DNA of 64,000 nt from Paracoccus sp041927875 (GCF_041927875.1 NZ_JBHFHN010000004.1); one strand, 5' to 3'. Positions 35,352 to 43,885 are shown, counted from the stretch's first letter. The notes: generated by a model not told the origin, from the sequence alone. A program made the numbers and translations.

Positions 35352-37052
35352 CTATCCGGCAAAGGCCGCGTCCGAGACGGCGTAAAGATCGCCCTCGCCC
35401 AGCCGGGCCTCGGCCAGCGAAGCGGCATGACGCAGCAGCAGCCGTTTCACATAGACGCGCGCCAAGGCGGTGCGGTCGCCGCTGGCACCCTCGGCCACGG
35501 CGGCGCGCAAGTGGTAATGCGCGCCCAGAACGCGGGCAAAGGCATCCAGATAGGGCACCGCACCTGCGAAACGGCCGGTCAGATCCTGCGCCGCCAAGGC
35601 TTCCGTCGCCTCGCGCAGGTTTTCGGCGGCGTTCCAGACATCGGTCGCCAGACCCGCCAGATCGCCGCCATCGTGACGGACGCGGGCCGCATAGTCCTGA
35701 ACCTCCTGGATCAGGCGGAAGGCGGCCTCGCCCCCGTCCATCATCTTGCGCCCGACCAGGTCCATCGCCTGAATGCCGTTCGTGCCCTCATAGATCGGAG
35801 TGATGCGGGCGTCGCGGTAGAATTGGGCGGCGCCGGTTTCCTCGATATAGCCCATGCCGCCGTGGACCTGCACCCCGGTTTCCGAGACGCGGCAACCCAC
35901 ATCGGTGCCATAGGCCTTGGCGATCGGCGTCAGCAGCGCGGCGCGGGCGGCCCAGTCGTCGTCGCCGGTGGCGCGACCCATGTCCAGCGCGACGGCGCAG
36001 GACAAGGCGATGGCGCGGGCGGCAAAGACCTCGGCGCGCATCGTGGCCAGCATCCGGCGCACATCGGCATGGTTGATGATGGCGCCCATCTGCACCCGCT
36101 CGGCGGCATAGGCGGCGGCCTTTTGCGTGGCGGCCTCGGCCACGCCGATGCCCTGCATCCCGACCGCCAGCCGGGCGTTGTTCATCATCGTGAACATCGC
36201 CGCCATGCCCTTGTTCGGCTCGCCCACCATCCAGCCGGTCGCGCCGTCATAGGACATCACGCAGGTCGGGCTGCCGTGGATGCCCAGCTTGTGTTCCAGG
36301 CTGACGACCTTCAGGCTGTTGGCCTGGCCCGGCTTGCCATTCGCATCGGGGATCAGCTTCGGCACCAAAAACAGGCTGATGCCGCGCGTGCCGGCGGGGG
36401 CATCGGGCAGCCGCGCCAGCACCAGGTGGCTGACGTTTTCGACACAATCATTGTCGCCCCAGGTGATGAAGATCTTCTGCCCGGTGATCGCAAAGGTGCC
36501 GTCGCCCTTCGGTTCGGCCTTGGTGCGCAGCGCGCCGACATCCGACCCCGCGCCCGGTTCGGTCAGGTTCATCGTCCCCGACCACTCGCCCGAGGCCAGC
36601 TTGGGGATATACAGCGCCTTCTGCTCGTCACTGGCGTGATGTTCCAGCGCCTCGATCTGGCCCTGGGTCAAGAGCGGGTTCAGCTCCAGCGCCAGGCAGG
36701 CCCCGGCCATCATCTCGTTCACGGCCATGTTCAGCGCCTGCGGCAGTCCCGAGCCGCCATATTCGGGATCGGTCGCCAGCCCCACCCAGCCGCCTTCGGC
36801 GATCTGGCGGAAGGCATCGACAAAGCCGGGCGAGGACCGCACCACCCCGTTTTCAAGCCGCGAGGGGTTCAGGTCCGACCCACGGTTCAGCGGCGCGATC
36901 ACCTGATCGCACAGCCGCCCGGCCTCGGTCAGGATCGCCTCAACCGTGTCGGGGGTGGCTTCGGCAAAGCGGTCGGTCGCGGCGACCGGGGCCAGCGGCA
37001 CAACGCGATCCAGGATAAAGCGGATGTCCGCGACGGGGGCGCGAAAGGTCAT
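35352..37052 (-). CDS. Acyl-CoA dehydrogenase, large (DmdC-like) subfamily
   Basis: This FAD enzyme of 566 residues oxidises an acyl-CoA at the alpha-beta bond. It begins Met-Thr-Phe-Arg-Ala-Pro-Val-Ala-Asp-Ile-Arg-Phe, the N-terminus seen in the large group that includes DmdC (methylmercaptopropionyl-CoA dehydrogenase). Core motifs include MNLTEPGAGSDVGA, VHGGMGYIEETG and the catalytic Glu in PIYEGTNGIQAMDLVGRK. An extra C-terminal domain accounts for the length. AGGAGG before the ATG at 37052 is strong. Large members of this group also act on ordinary medium or long chains, so a DMSP role is only a possibility; no other dmd gene is in the window. Confidence 0.88.
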   Translation of the reverse strand: MTFRAPVADIRFILDRVVPLAPVAATDRFAEATPDTVEAILTEAGRLCDQVIAPLNRGSDLNPSRLENGVVRSSPGFVDAFRQIAEGGWVGLATDPEYGGSGLPQALNMAVNEMMAGACLALELNPLLTQGQIEALEHHASDEQKALYIPKLASGEWSGTMNLTEPGAGSDVGALRTKAEPKGDGTFAITGQKIFITWGDNDCVENVSHLVLARLPDAPAGTRGISLFLVPKLIPDANGKPGQANSLKVVSLEHKLGIHGSPTCVMSYDGATGWMVGEPNKGMAAMFTMMNNARLAVGMQGIGVAEAATQKAAAYAAERVQMGAIINHADVRRMLATMRAEVFAARAIALSCAVALDMGRATGDDDWAARAALLTPIAKAYGTDVGCRVSETGVQVHGGMGYIEETGAAQFYRDARITPIYEGTNGIQAMDLVGRKMMDGGEAAFRLIQEVQDYAARVRHDGGDLAGLATDVWNAAENLREATEALAAQDLTGRFAGAVPYLDAFARVLGAHYHLRAAVAEGASGDRTALARVYVKRLLLRHAASLAEARLGEGDLYAVSDAAFAG

Positions 37053-37167
37053 GGTTCCTCCTGCTTCGCCTTGCAAAACCGGCGCACTTGTCTATGCCCA
37101 TGGCAGCCATCCTGACCGCAAAGGCCTTGACGCGGCAACCCCTACGCTGCGTCAGCCGATCACCGAG

Positions 37168-38124
37168 ATGCCGATGCCGGAAAAAGCCTTTCAGACCGAA
37201 CACCTGACTGCGGATGCGGCGGGCATCGCGCGGGCGGCGCAGCTGCTGGGGCAGGGGCTGTGCGTCGCCTTTCCGACCGAGACGGTGTACGGGCTGGGCG
37301 CGGATGCGCGTGATTCCCGCGCTGTCGCGGGGATCTATGCGGCCAAGGACCGGCCCAGCTTCAACCCGCTGATCGTGCATGTCGCCAGCCTGGATCAGGC
37401 GCTGCGGCTGGCGGTGTTCGACGATCAGGCGGAGCGTCTGGCGGCGGCCTTCTGGCCCGGCGCGCTGACGCTGGTGCTGCCGCTGCGGCCGGGCGCGGGG
37501 CTGTCGGATCTGGTGACGGCGGGGCTGGCGACGGTCGGGCTGCGGATGCCCGCGCACCCGGTGGCGCAGGCGCTGCTGGCGGCCTTCGACGGGCCGGTGG
37601 CGGCGCCTTCGGCCAACCCTTCGGGCCGGATCAGCCCCACCCGCGCGGCGCATGTGGCCGCGGGGCTTGATGGCCGGATCGCCGCGATCCTGGATGGCGG
37701 CGGCAGCCCGGTGGGGCTGGAATCGACGATCCTGGCCCCCGGCACCCCGCCGCGCCTGCTACGCCCCGGCGGCATCCCGCCCGAGGCCATCGCCGCCTGT
37801 CTGGGACAGCCGCTGGCCGCGCCCGATGGCCCGGACATCGCCGCGCCCGGCATGATGGACAGCCATTACGCCCCCGCAGCCAGGGTTCGGCTGAACGCGA
37901 TCACGGCGCAGCCGGGCGAGTGGCTGATCGGCTTCGGTGCGGTCGCGGGCGATGACAATCTGTCACTCACGGGCGATTTGGCCGAGGCCGCAAGCGCCCT
38001 GTTCGCCGCCCTGCACCGCGCCGATGCCAGCACCCGCCCCATCGCCGTCGCCCCGATCCCCGATCACGGGCTGGGACTGGCGATCAATGACCGGCTGCGG
38101 CGCGCGGCGGCACCGCGGGGGTGA
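37168..38124 (+). CDS. L-threonylcarbamoyladenylate synthase (Sua5/TsaC)
   Basis: This enzyme makes threonylcarbamoyl-AMP, used for the t6A modification at position 37 of tRNAs that read ANN codons. The 318-residue protein has the N-terminal YrdC core with FPTETVYGLGADA, KDRPSFNPLIVHV and SANPSGRISPTRA, then the extra C-terminal Sua5 domain, so it is of the longer Sua5 type. The ATG at 37168 or 37174 may be used; I saw no strong Shine-Dalgarno site. The frame is open farther upstream, but that part overlaps the divergent acyl-CoA dehydrogenase gene start. It is an essential housekeeping gene. Confidence 0.93.
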   Translation: MPMPEKAFQTEHLTADAAGIARAAQLLGQGLCVAFPTETVYGLGADARDSRAVAGIYAAKDRPSFNPLIVHVASLDQALRLAVFDDQAERLAAAFWPGALTLVLPLRPGAGLSDLVTAGLATVGLRMPAHPVAQALLAAFDGPVAAPSANPSGRISPTRAAHVAAGLDGRIAAILDGGGSPVGLESTILAPGTPPRLLRPGGIPPEAIAACLGQPLAAPDGPDIAAPGMMDSHYAPAARVRLNAITAQPGEWLIGFGAVAGDDNLSLTGDLAEAASALFAALHRADASTRPIAVAPIPDHGLGLAINDRLRRAAAPRG

Positions 38125-38173
38125 GTATTTGGGCAAAGAGGAAATGGCATCTTCCGCTTTGTCCAAATACTCA
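38121..38173. repeat. Palindromic intergenic element, copy 3
   Basis: GTGAGTATTTGGGCAAAGAGGAA at 38121-38143 is the left arm. TTCCGCTTTGTCCAAATACTCA at 38152-38173 is the right arm, with two mismatches in the stem. It lies between the convergent sua5 and rsmB-like genes. It is nearly the same as the copy at 63378. Confidence 0.75.
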
Positions 38174-38182
38174 TCCGCAGCC

Positions 38183-39448
38183 TCAATCCCGCGTCAGCGC
38201 CGCGATATAGAAGCCGTCGATGCCGCCCCGGTCGGCCCATAGGTCGGGCCGGGTGCGCAGGCTGCCATCGGGTGCGCGGAAGGCTTCGGTGCCGGGCAGA
38301 TCGGCGGGCAGGAGGCGCAGGTCGGGGTGGCGGGTCAGAGCGGCGGCGATCTGGCCCTCGCCCTCGGCCGGGTGAAGCGAGCAGACGGCATAGACCAGCC
38401 GCCCGCCGGGTCGCAGCATGGCAAGCGCCGCGTCGATCAGCCGGGCTTGCAGGGCGACGATCTGCGGGATCGCCGCGCCGTCGCGCAGGAGGGGCAGGTC
38501 GGGGTGGCGGCGGATGGTGCCGGTGGCTGAACAGGGCGCGTCCAGCAGAACGGCATCCAGTGGTTGTGCGGGCCGCCAGTCCAGCGCGTCACCGATCACC
38601 ACCTCCGCGGTCAGGTTGCAGCGGGTCAGGTTCTGGCTGATCCGCTCGGCCCGGCTGGGTGACAGGTCTAGCGCCGTGACCCGGGCGCCGTGGGCGGCCA
38701 GTTGCAAGGTCTTGCCACCCGGCGCGGCGCACAGGTCGGCCACGGCCTCGCCCGGCTGGGCGGCCAGCAGCCGCGCGGGCAGCGCGGCGGCGGCATCCTG
38801 CACCCACCAGTCACCCGTGGCATAGCCGGGCAGCGCGGTGACCTGCGTGCCCGCAGGCAGGCGCACCGATCCGGTCGGCAGCGCGGTGCCCCCGACCTGT
38901 TCGGCCAAGGCCGTCGCGTCGCCTGACCGGGGCGTCAGGTCGATCGGGGCGGGGATCAGATGCGCGGCCTCGATCGCCGCAGCGACGCCCTTTCCCCAGT
39001 GCTTGACCAGCGGCGTGCGCAGCCAGGCGGGCAGCGTCGCTGGCGGCAGGGCGTCCCAGGAGGCCAGGTCGACCTTGCGCAGCACGGCATTGGTCAGCCC
39101 GGCAAAGGACGCCCCCAGCCGCCGCGCGCGTGCCACGGCATCATTGACGACTGCATGGGGCGGGGCGGCTTCGGCGGCCATCTCGACCACCGCCAGCCGC
39201 AGTGCATCGCGCACCGCATCGGGCGGCGACCGGCGCAAAAGCGGTGCCAGCAGCGCGTCGGCCCGGGCGGCATGGCGCAGCGTCTGCGCCGCCAGCCGGC
39301 CGGCGCGGGCGCGCTGGTCTGGGGGCAGCCCGGCCAGATCGCCCGCCTGATCGCCAAGGCTCCGCCCCTCGGATGTCACCCCCCGGATCAGGCGAAAGGC
39401 GGCCTCGCGCGCGGGGTCGTGTGCGGTGTCATGCGGGGTATCGGTCAT
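38183..39448 (-). CDS. rsmB: RsmB-family 16S rRNA (cytosine-C5) methyltransferase
   Basis: The 421-residue enzyme transfers a methyl group from S-adenosylmethionine to C5 of cytosine (position 967 of 16S rRNA in E. coli). An N-terminal NusB-like RNA-binding domain (about 1-140, AAFRLIRGVTSEGRSLGDQ) is followed by the SAM domain with DLCAAPGGKTLQLA. The catalytic Cys lies in YAVCSLHPAEGE and the second Cys in LDAPCSATGTIRRHPD. Both are typical of RNA m5C methyltransferases. It converges with the sua5 gene. The exact target base is inferred from the family. Confidence 0.9.
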   Translation of the reverse strand: MTDTPHDTAHDPAREAAFRLIRGVTSEGRSLGDQAGDLAGLPPDQRARAGRLAAQTLRHAARADALLAPLLRRSPPDAVRDALRLAVVEMAAEAAPPHAVVNDAVARARRLGASFAGLTNAVLRKVDLASWDALPPATLPAWLRTPLVKHWGKGVAAAIEAAHLIPAPIDLTPRSGDATALAEQVGGTALPTGSVRLPAGTQVTALPGYATGDWWVQDAAAALPARLLAAQPGEAVADLCAAPGGKTLQLAAHGARVTALDLSPSRAERISQNLTRCNLTAEVVIGDALDWRPAQPLDAVLLDAPCSATGTIRRHPDLPLLRDGAAIPQIVALQARLIDAALAMLRPGGRLVYAVCSLHPAEGEGQIAAALTRHPDLRLLPADLPGTEAFRAPDGSLRTRPDLWADRGGIDGFYIAALTRD

Positions 39449-39457
39449 CGGCCTGCC

Positions 39458-39486
39458 TTGCTGTCATCTGCCGCTGCCTGTAGCAT
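39458..39486 (+). promoter_or_regulatory. Candidate promoter for a leaderless mRNA of the DUF1674 gene
   Basis: TTGCTG at 39458-39463 and TAGCAT at 39481-39486 are separated by 17 bases. The ATG of the next gene is at 39493, just where transcription should start, so the mRNA would have no 5' leader. No Shine-Dalgarno sequence is seen. Confidence 0.4.
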
Positions 39487-39492
39487 GGCGGC

Positions 39493-39717
39493 ATGAGCGA
39501 CGACACCACGATTGATCCCGCCACCCCTGACCGCGATGAGGCCGCGCGCCGCGCCGCCCTGCCTGCCGCCGCGCAGCGCGCCCTGGCCGAGGCCGACGCC
39601 CGTCGCGCTGCCGCTGCGCCGCTGGACCTGCCCCCCGAACTGGGTGGCCGCGACCAAGGCCCCGAGGCCGTGCGCTTCGGCGACTGGGAGAAAAAAGGCA
39701 TCGCCATCGACTTTTAG
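39493..39717 (+). CDS. DUF1674 protein, succinate dehydrogenase assembly factor 4 family
   Basis: The 74-residue protein ends in the DUF1674 signature: Glu-Leu-Gly-Gly-Arg-(..)-Gly-Pro-Glu followed by Arg-Phe-Gly-Asp-Trp-Glu-Lys-Lys-Gly-Ile. This family includes the eukaryotic SdhAF4, which binds the flavinylated succinate dehydrogenase subunit during assembly. The N-terminal half is Ala/Arg-rich and probably disordered. It is a small gene between rsmB and dapB, transcribed on its own. Its role here is assumed from the family and no sdh genes lie in the window. Confidence 0.88.
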   Translation: MSDDTTIDPATPDRDEAARRAALPAAAQRALAEADARRAAAAPLDLPPELGGRDQGPEAVRFGDWEKKGIAIDF

Positions 39718-39721
39718 GGCG

Positions 39722-40540
39722 TCACAGCCCCAGCACGTCGGCCATGTCATATTCGCCGGGGTCGCGGTTCTGGCCCCAGATCGCCGCCCGCAGCGCGCCG
39801 CGCGCAAAGATCGCGCGGTCGGTGGCCAGGTGGCGCAGCACCACCCTTTCGCCATCGGCGGCAAAGATGACGTCATGTTCGCCCACCACATCGCCGCCCC
39901 GGATCGCGGCAAAGCCGATGCTTCCGGGCGTGCGCGCGCCGGTGATCCCCTCACGCGCGGGGGTGCGCAGGCTGTCCAGATCGGCGCCGCGCCCCTCGGC
40001 TGCGGCCTGGCCCAGCATCAGCGCGGTGCCGGATGGGGCGTCGACCTTGTGACGGTGGTGGGCCTCGACCACCTCGATGTCCCAATCGGTGCCAAGCGCG
40101 GCGGCAACCTTGCGCGTCAAGCCGACCAGCAGGTTGACGCCCAGGCTCATGTTGCCGGCGCGGATGATGACGGCGTGGCGGGCGCAGGCCTTCAGATGTG
40201 CCAGATGCACGGGCTCAAGGCCGGTGGTGCCGATTACGTGCACGGCGCGGGCCTGCGCGGCCAGTGTGGCGAACTCGACCGTGGCGGCGGGGGCGGTGAA
40301 GTCGATCACCGCCTGTGCGCGGGCAAAAGTCTCTACCGCGTCATCACTGACAATCACGCCATTGGCCGCGCCGCCCATGGCAACCCCCAGATCCTGCCCG
40401 ATCCAGTCATGGCCGGGGCGTTCCAGCGCGCCCACCAGCCGGGCCTGATCGCTGGCCGTGATCTGTTGCACCAGCATCCGGCCCATGCGCCCCGATACGC
40501 CGGTCACCACGATTCCGGGTTTGTCCACCATCACGCCCAT
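39722..40540 (-). CDS. dapB: 4-hydroxy-tetrahydrodipicolinate reductase DapB
   Basis: DapB reduces the product of DapA with NAD(P)H in lysine and diaminopimelate synthesis. The 272-residue protein has the N-terminal nucleotide-binding motif VTGVSGRMGRMLV, IDFTAPAATV, the GTTGL loop, the active-site region EAHHRHKVDAPSGTAL with catalytic His and Lys, and the C-terminal IRGGDVVGEHDV. Length equals the E. coli enzyme. It converges with the DUF1674 gene, whose stop is four bases from its own, and is divergent from rbfA. Confidence 0.96.
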   Translation of the reverse strand: MGVMVDKPGIVVTGVSGRMGRMLVQQITASDQARLVGALERPGHDWIGQDLGVAMGGAANGVIVSDDAVETFARAQAVIDFTAPAATVEFATLAAQARAVHVIGTTGLEPVHLAHLKACARHAVIIRAGNMSLGVNLLVGLTRKVAAALGTDWDIEVVEAHHRHKVDAPSGTALMLGQAAAEGRGADLDSLRTPAREGITGARTPGSIGFAAIRGGDVVGEHDVIFAADGERVVLRHLATDRAIFARGALRAAIWGQNRDPGEYDMADVLGL

Positions 40541-40569
40541 CCTTGTCGCTTTTGTGCGGTGATCGCGCG

Positions 40570-40598
40570 TTGCGGCGCAGGGCGCAATCCCCTACATC
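40570..40598 (+). promoter_or_regulatory. Candidate promoter for a leaderless mRNA of rbfA
   Basis: TTGCGG at 40570-40575 and TACATC at 40593-40598 are separated by 17 bases. The rbfA ATG is at 40605, about where transcription should start. No Shine-Dalgarno sequence precedes the ATG. The dapB gene diverges from here on the other strand. Confidence 0.4.
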
Positions 40599-40604
40599 TG
40601 GGCC

Positions 40605-41042
40605 ATGGCAACCAATCGTTTCAATACCGGGCGTGGCCCGTCGCAGCGGCAGCTTCGCGTGGGCGAGCTGATCCGCCACCGTCTGTCCGAAGTCCTGCTG
40701 CGTGGCGACGTGCATGACCCCGACCTGAATCGCCACTCGATCACCGTGGGCGAGGTGCGGACCTCGCCCGACCTCAAGGTGGCGACGGCCTATGTGTTGC
40801 CGCTGGGCGGCGGTCACGCCGATGAGGCCCTGGCCGCGCTGCGCCGCAACAAGGGTGAGCTGCGCCATCTAGTTGCCAAGGGGATGGCGCTGAAATTCGC
40901 GCCCGAACTGCGGTTCCAGATCGACGAGACCTTCGACCGGCTGGACGACACCCGCCGGATGTTCGCCGATGACCGGGTGCAGCGCGATCTGGCCGGGGAC
41001 GACGACCAGGATCAGGACGATGACGACCGCCGCGCGAATTAA
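40605..41042 (+). CDS. rbfA: Ribosome-binding factor A
   Basis: RbfA is a KH-fold protein that helps mature the 5' end of 16S rRNA and is needed for growth in the cold. The 145-residue protein shows the family pattern: RQLRVGELIRHRLSEVL, ITVGEVRTSPDLKVATAYV, LKFAPELRFQIDETFD. It ends in a strongly acidic tail (Asp-Asp-Asp-Gln-Asp-Gln-Asp-Asp-Asp-Asp). It comes before truB, the common neighbour of rbfA, with a small glycosidase-like gene inserted between. The following gene starts inside its tail. Confidence 0.95.
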   Translation: MATNRFNTGRGPSQRQLRVGELIRHRLSEVLLRGDVHDPDLNRHSITVGEVRTSPDLKVATAYVLPLGGGHADEALAALRRNKGELRHLVAKGMALKFAPELRFQIDETFDRLDDTRRMFADDRVQRDLAGDDDQDQDDDDRRAN

Positions 41043-41781
41043 GCGCAGGCTGGGGCTGATCGCCGGGGCCGGGCTGGCGCTGCTGGCCGGGCCGGTCAGC
41101 GCCAGCGATACGGTCTGCGCGCCCTTCGATCATGACGGCATCGGCGCGGTGGTCTGCACGGTGCGGGCGGGCGCCGATCTGCGGCTATGGTTGCGCGACG
41201 GCAATGGCCATCCCTATGGTCAGTTCAGCGCCGTTGCCGAGGCCCTTCCTGCGGGCGAACGGCTGGTCTTTGCGATGAACGCCGGGATGTATCATCTGGA
41301 TCGCAGCCCGGTCGGCCTGCATATCGAAAACGGGCGCCAGATTGCGCCGATCGTCACCGCGCCCGGTCCCGGCAATTTCGGGATGCGCCCGAACGGCGTC
41401 TTTTGCGTGACCGACCGGTTTGCGGTGATCGAAAGCCGCGCTTTTGCCAAGGCCCCGCCCGATTGCCGCTTTGCCAGCCAGTCCGGGCCGATGCTGGTGA
41501 TCGACGGCGATCTGCACCCGCGTTTCCTGCCCGATTCGCGGTCGCGCTATATCCGCAACGGCGTGGGCGTGTCGCGCGACGGGCAGACCGCCTATTTCGC
41601 CATCTCGAACCGGCCGGTAACGTTCCACGACTTTGCCCGGCTGTTCCGCGACGGGCTGGACGTGCCGAATGCGCTGTATTTCGACGGCTCGATTTCGCGC
41701 CTCTATGCGCCCTCGGTGGGCCGGGCGGATCTGGGCCGGGCGATGGGCCCGATCATCGGCGTGGTCGCGCCCAAGGGTTGA
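41020..41781 (+). CDS. Phosphodiester glycosidase-like (DUF2233/NAGPA) exported protein
   Basis: The 253-residue protein has an N-terminal signal peptide (cut after about residue 27, Pro-Val-Ser-Ala). The NAGPA-like domain shows FAMNAGMYHLDRSPVGLHIENG, FGMRPNGVFCVTD, ASQSGPMLVIDG and an IRNGVGVSRDG segment. Family members remove N-acetylglucosamine or similar groups in phosphodiester bonds, or act on cell-wall polymers. It begins inside rbfA, overlapping by 23 bases, at an ATG inside that gene's acidic tail. The substrate in bacteria of this group is not known to me. Confidence 0.85.
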   Translation: MTTAARIKRRLGLIAGAGLALLAGPVSASDTVCAPFDHDGIGAVVCTVRAGADLRLWLRDGNGHPYGQFSAVAEALPAGERLVFAMNAGMYHLDRSPVGLHIENGRQIAPIVTAPGPGNFGMRPNGVFCVTDRFAVIESRAFAKAPPDCRFASQSGPMLVIDGDLHPRFLPDSRSRYIRNGVGVSRDGQTAYFAISNRPVTFHDFARLFRDGLDVPNALYFDGSISRLYAPSVGRADLGRAMGPIIGVVAPKG

Positions 41782-41831
41782 CCGTGCCGGGCCGCCGCGA
41801 TAGCCCCGGCGGCTTGCGAATGGGGTGACAG

Positions 41832-42743
41832 ATGGCACGCAGGAAAAAGGGCCGCGCGATTTCCGGCTGGGTGGTGGTGGACAAGCCCGCGGGCATCGGG
41901 TCGACCACCGTGGTCAGCGCCGTGCGCCGCGCCTTTGACGCGACCAAGGCGGGCCATGCCGGCACGCTGGATCCCGATGCGACCGGCATTCTGGCCGTCG
42001 CGCTGGGCGAGGCGACCAAGACCGTCGCGGTGCTGACCGACGCGCTGAAGGCCTATGATTTTCAGGTCCGCTGGGGGGCCGAGACGACCAGCGACGATGC
42101 CTCGGGCGCGGTCACCGTGACCTCGGACCTGCGGCCCGATGCGGGGCAGATCATCGCCGCGCTGCCGGGGTTTTGCGGGCTGATCCAGCAGGTGCCGCCG
42201 CAGGTCTCGGCGGTCAAGGTCGATGGCGAACGCGCCTATGACCTGGCGCGCGAGGGCGTGGCGATGGATCTGGCCCCGCGCGATCTGTGGGTGGGTGAGC
42301 TGACGCTGATCGACACGCCTGATGTCGATACGGCGGTGCTGCGGCTGGTCTGCGGCAAGGGCGGCTACGTGCGCGCCATTGCCCGAGATCTGGGGCGCAA
42401 GTTGGGCTGCCTAGGCCATGTGGTGACGCTGCGGCGGATCTGGTCGGGGCCGTTCGATCTGGCCGATGCGGTGCCCTTTGCGCAGATCGACGGTGCGCTC
42501 GCGGGCAGTCTGGACGACCGCATCCTGCCGCTTGAGGCCGCGCTGACCGACCTGCCCGAGGTGCGCCTGCCGCCCGAATCGGCGATCCGCGTGCGCAACG
42601 GCAACCCCGCGCCGGGCATTCCGGTGCAGGCGCTGGACTGGGGCGCGGCGTGCTGGGCCAGTGCCGCGGGCCGTCCGGTTGGGCTGGGACGCTGGCAAGG
42701 CGGCGATTTCGCGCCTGATCGGCTGTTTCAACTGCCCGATTAA
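41832..42743 (+). CDS. truB: tRNA pseudouridine(55) synthase TruB
   Basis: TruB makes pseudouridine 55 in the T-loop of tRNAs. The 303-residue enzyme has the N-terminal GWVVVDKPAGIGSTTVV, the catalytic Asp in GHAGTLDPDATGIL, YDFQVRWGAETTSDDA and the KVDGERAYDLAREG motif. The RNA-binding C-terminal region is present. Length is normal. It is the third gene of the rbfA-glycosidase-truB run, with a spacing of 50 bases. GGGGTGACAG before the ATG is a moderate ribosome binding site. Confidence 0.96.
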   Translation: MARRKKGRAISGWVVVDKPAGIGSTTVVSAVRRAFDATKAGHAGTLDPDATGILAVALGEATKTVAVLTDALKAYDFQVRWGAETTSDDASGAVTVTSDLRPDAGQIIAALPGFCGLIQQVPPQVSAVKVDGERAYDLAREGVAMDLAPRDLWVGELTLIDTPDVDTAVLRLVCGKGGYVRAIARDLGRKLGCLGHVVTLRRIWSGPFDLADAVPFAQIDGALAGSLDDRILPLEAALTDLPEVRLPPESAIRVRNGNPAPGIPVQALDWGAACWASAAGRPVGLGRWQGGDFAPDRLFQLPD

Positions 42744-42815
42744 CCACAGCTTTACTTTCCGTTTCGTAACACCACCCGGTTCGTGGCATGGTTGTGCCAG
42801 TGAAGGGGTGCGATC

Positions 42816-43751
42816 ATGTTCCTGATAACCGGGTTTCTGGCGCTGATGATGGCGGGCCTGTCGCTGGATGTGACCAGCGGCACCGATGCCGATGACCTGC
42901 CGGTCGATGACGGCACCGGTGATGGCGACGATTCGCCAAGCGGCGACATCATCCCCGGCACCCCCCTGGGCGAATTTCTGGACGGCACCGCGAGGGACGA
43001 CCAGATGAACGGCGGCAGCGGCGATGACACCCTGCGCGGCCATGCCGGGCGCGACGACATGTTCGGCGGCGAAGGCGACGACCTGATCGAGGGGGGCGCG
43101 GATGGCGATTGGCTGCACGGGATCGGCGGCAATGACACGATCCTGGGCGGGGCCGGCAACGACTCGCTGGCGGGTCACTTTGGCGATGACAGCCTGGAGG
43201 CGGGCGCGGGCCATGACCTTGCCTATGGCGGCGACGGCCATGACACGGTGCTGGGCGGCGACGGTATGGATTCGCTGTTCGGCAATGAAGGCGCGGACCT
43301 GATCCTGGGCGGCCATGGCCGGGATGAGGTGATGGGCGGCGAAGGCGCCGACACCCTGTCGGGCAGCGATACCCATGCCGCGTCCGCGCCAGGCGATGAC
43401 GGTCTGGATTACGTCAACGGTGGCAAGGATGACGATGTGATCGTTGTCGGCGCAGGCGATCATGCCGAGGGCAACGAGGGTGCCGACCGCTTTCTGCTGA
43501 ACCCCGGCCTGACCGAGGTCAGCACGCTGGACGGCAGCATCACCCGGCTGGCCGACTACGACCCCGCGCAAGATCAGATCGTCATCGGCTATGTTCCCGG
43601 GCCCGATGGTCAGACCCCGCAGGTTGCGGTGCAACCGGACGACGACGGCGCCCATCTGCATATCGTCATCGACGGCGTGGCCGTGGCGCAGGTCAAGGCC
43701 GACAGCGGGCTGACCGCCGACGCCATCCAGCTTCAGCGGCTGACGGTGTGA
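42816..43751 (+). CDS. RTX calcium-binding repeat protein, small, exported
   Basis: The 311-residue protein has an N-terminal hydrophobic segment (about 2-18) and an Asp/Gly-rich body with some ten nonapeptide repeats of the GGxGxDxux type (for example GGSGDDTLRG, GGAGNDSLAG). These form a calcium-bound beta-roll. After residue 200 a compact C-terminal domain begins, with YDPAQDQIVIGY and VVAQVKADSGL-like strands, resembling the extracellular M10-type RTX tail. It is strongly acidic. No type I secretion genes are nearby, so its secretion route is not shown. It lies alone between truB and rpsO. The ATG at 42816 follows GAAGGGG. Confidence 0.85.
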   Translation: MFLITGFLALMMAGLSLDVTSGTDADDLPVDDGTGDGDDSPSGDIIPGTPLGEFLDGTARDDQMNGGSGDDTLRGHAGRDDMFGGEGDDLIEGGADGDWLHGIGGNDTILGGAGNDSLAGHFGDDSLEAGAGHDLAYGGDGHDTVLGGDGMDSLFGNEGADLILGGHGRDEVMGGEGADTLSGSDTHAASAPGDDGLDYVNGGKDDDVIVVGAGDHAEGNEGADRFLLNPGLTEVSTLDGSITRLADYDPAQDQIVIGYVPGPDGQTPQVAVQPDDDGAHLHIVIDGVAVAQVKADSGLTADAIQLQRLTV

Positions 43752-43765
43752 TCTGCCGATAACCC

Positions 43766-43794
43766 TTGCCTTGCCGCGCGATTCCGTCTATCCG
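43766..43794 (+). promoter_or_regulatory. Candidate promoter for rpsO
   Basis: TTGCCT at 43766-43771 is followed after 17 bases by TATCCG at 43789-43794. It lies in the gap before rpsO and leaves a leader of about 85 bases. Box match is moderate. Confidence 0.35.
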
Positions 43795-43885
43795 CGCGCA
43801 TCCGCTGGCCTTTGGCTGGCGGTTTCCATGGACCCTGCTGGACGACATCCCGGCTTGGCCCGAACCCCTAACACAGGAGATCCCG

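Noticed and set aside
35427..37115. Plus-strand open frame opposite the acyl-CoA dehydrogenase gene
   Set aside because: No family motif is seen; the minus strand has clear acyl-CoA dehydrogenase motifs.
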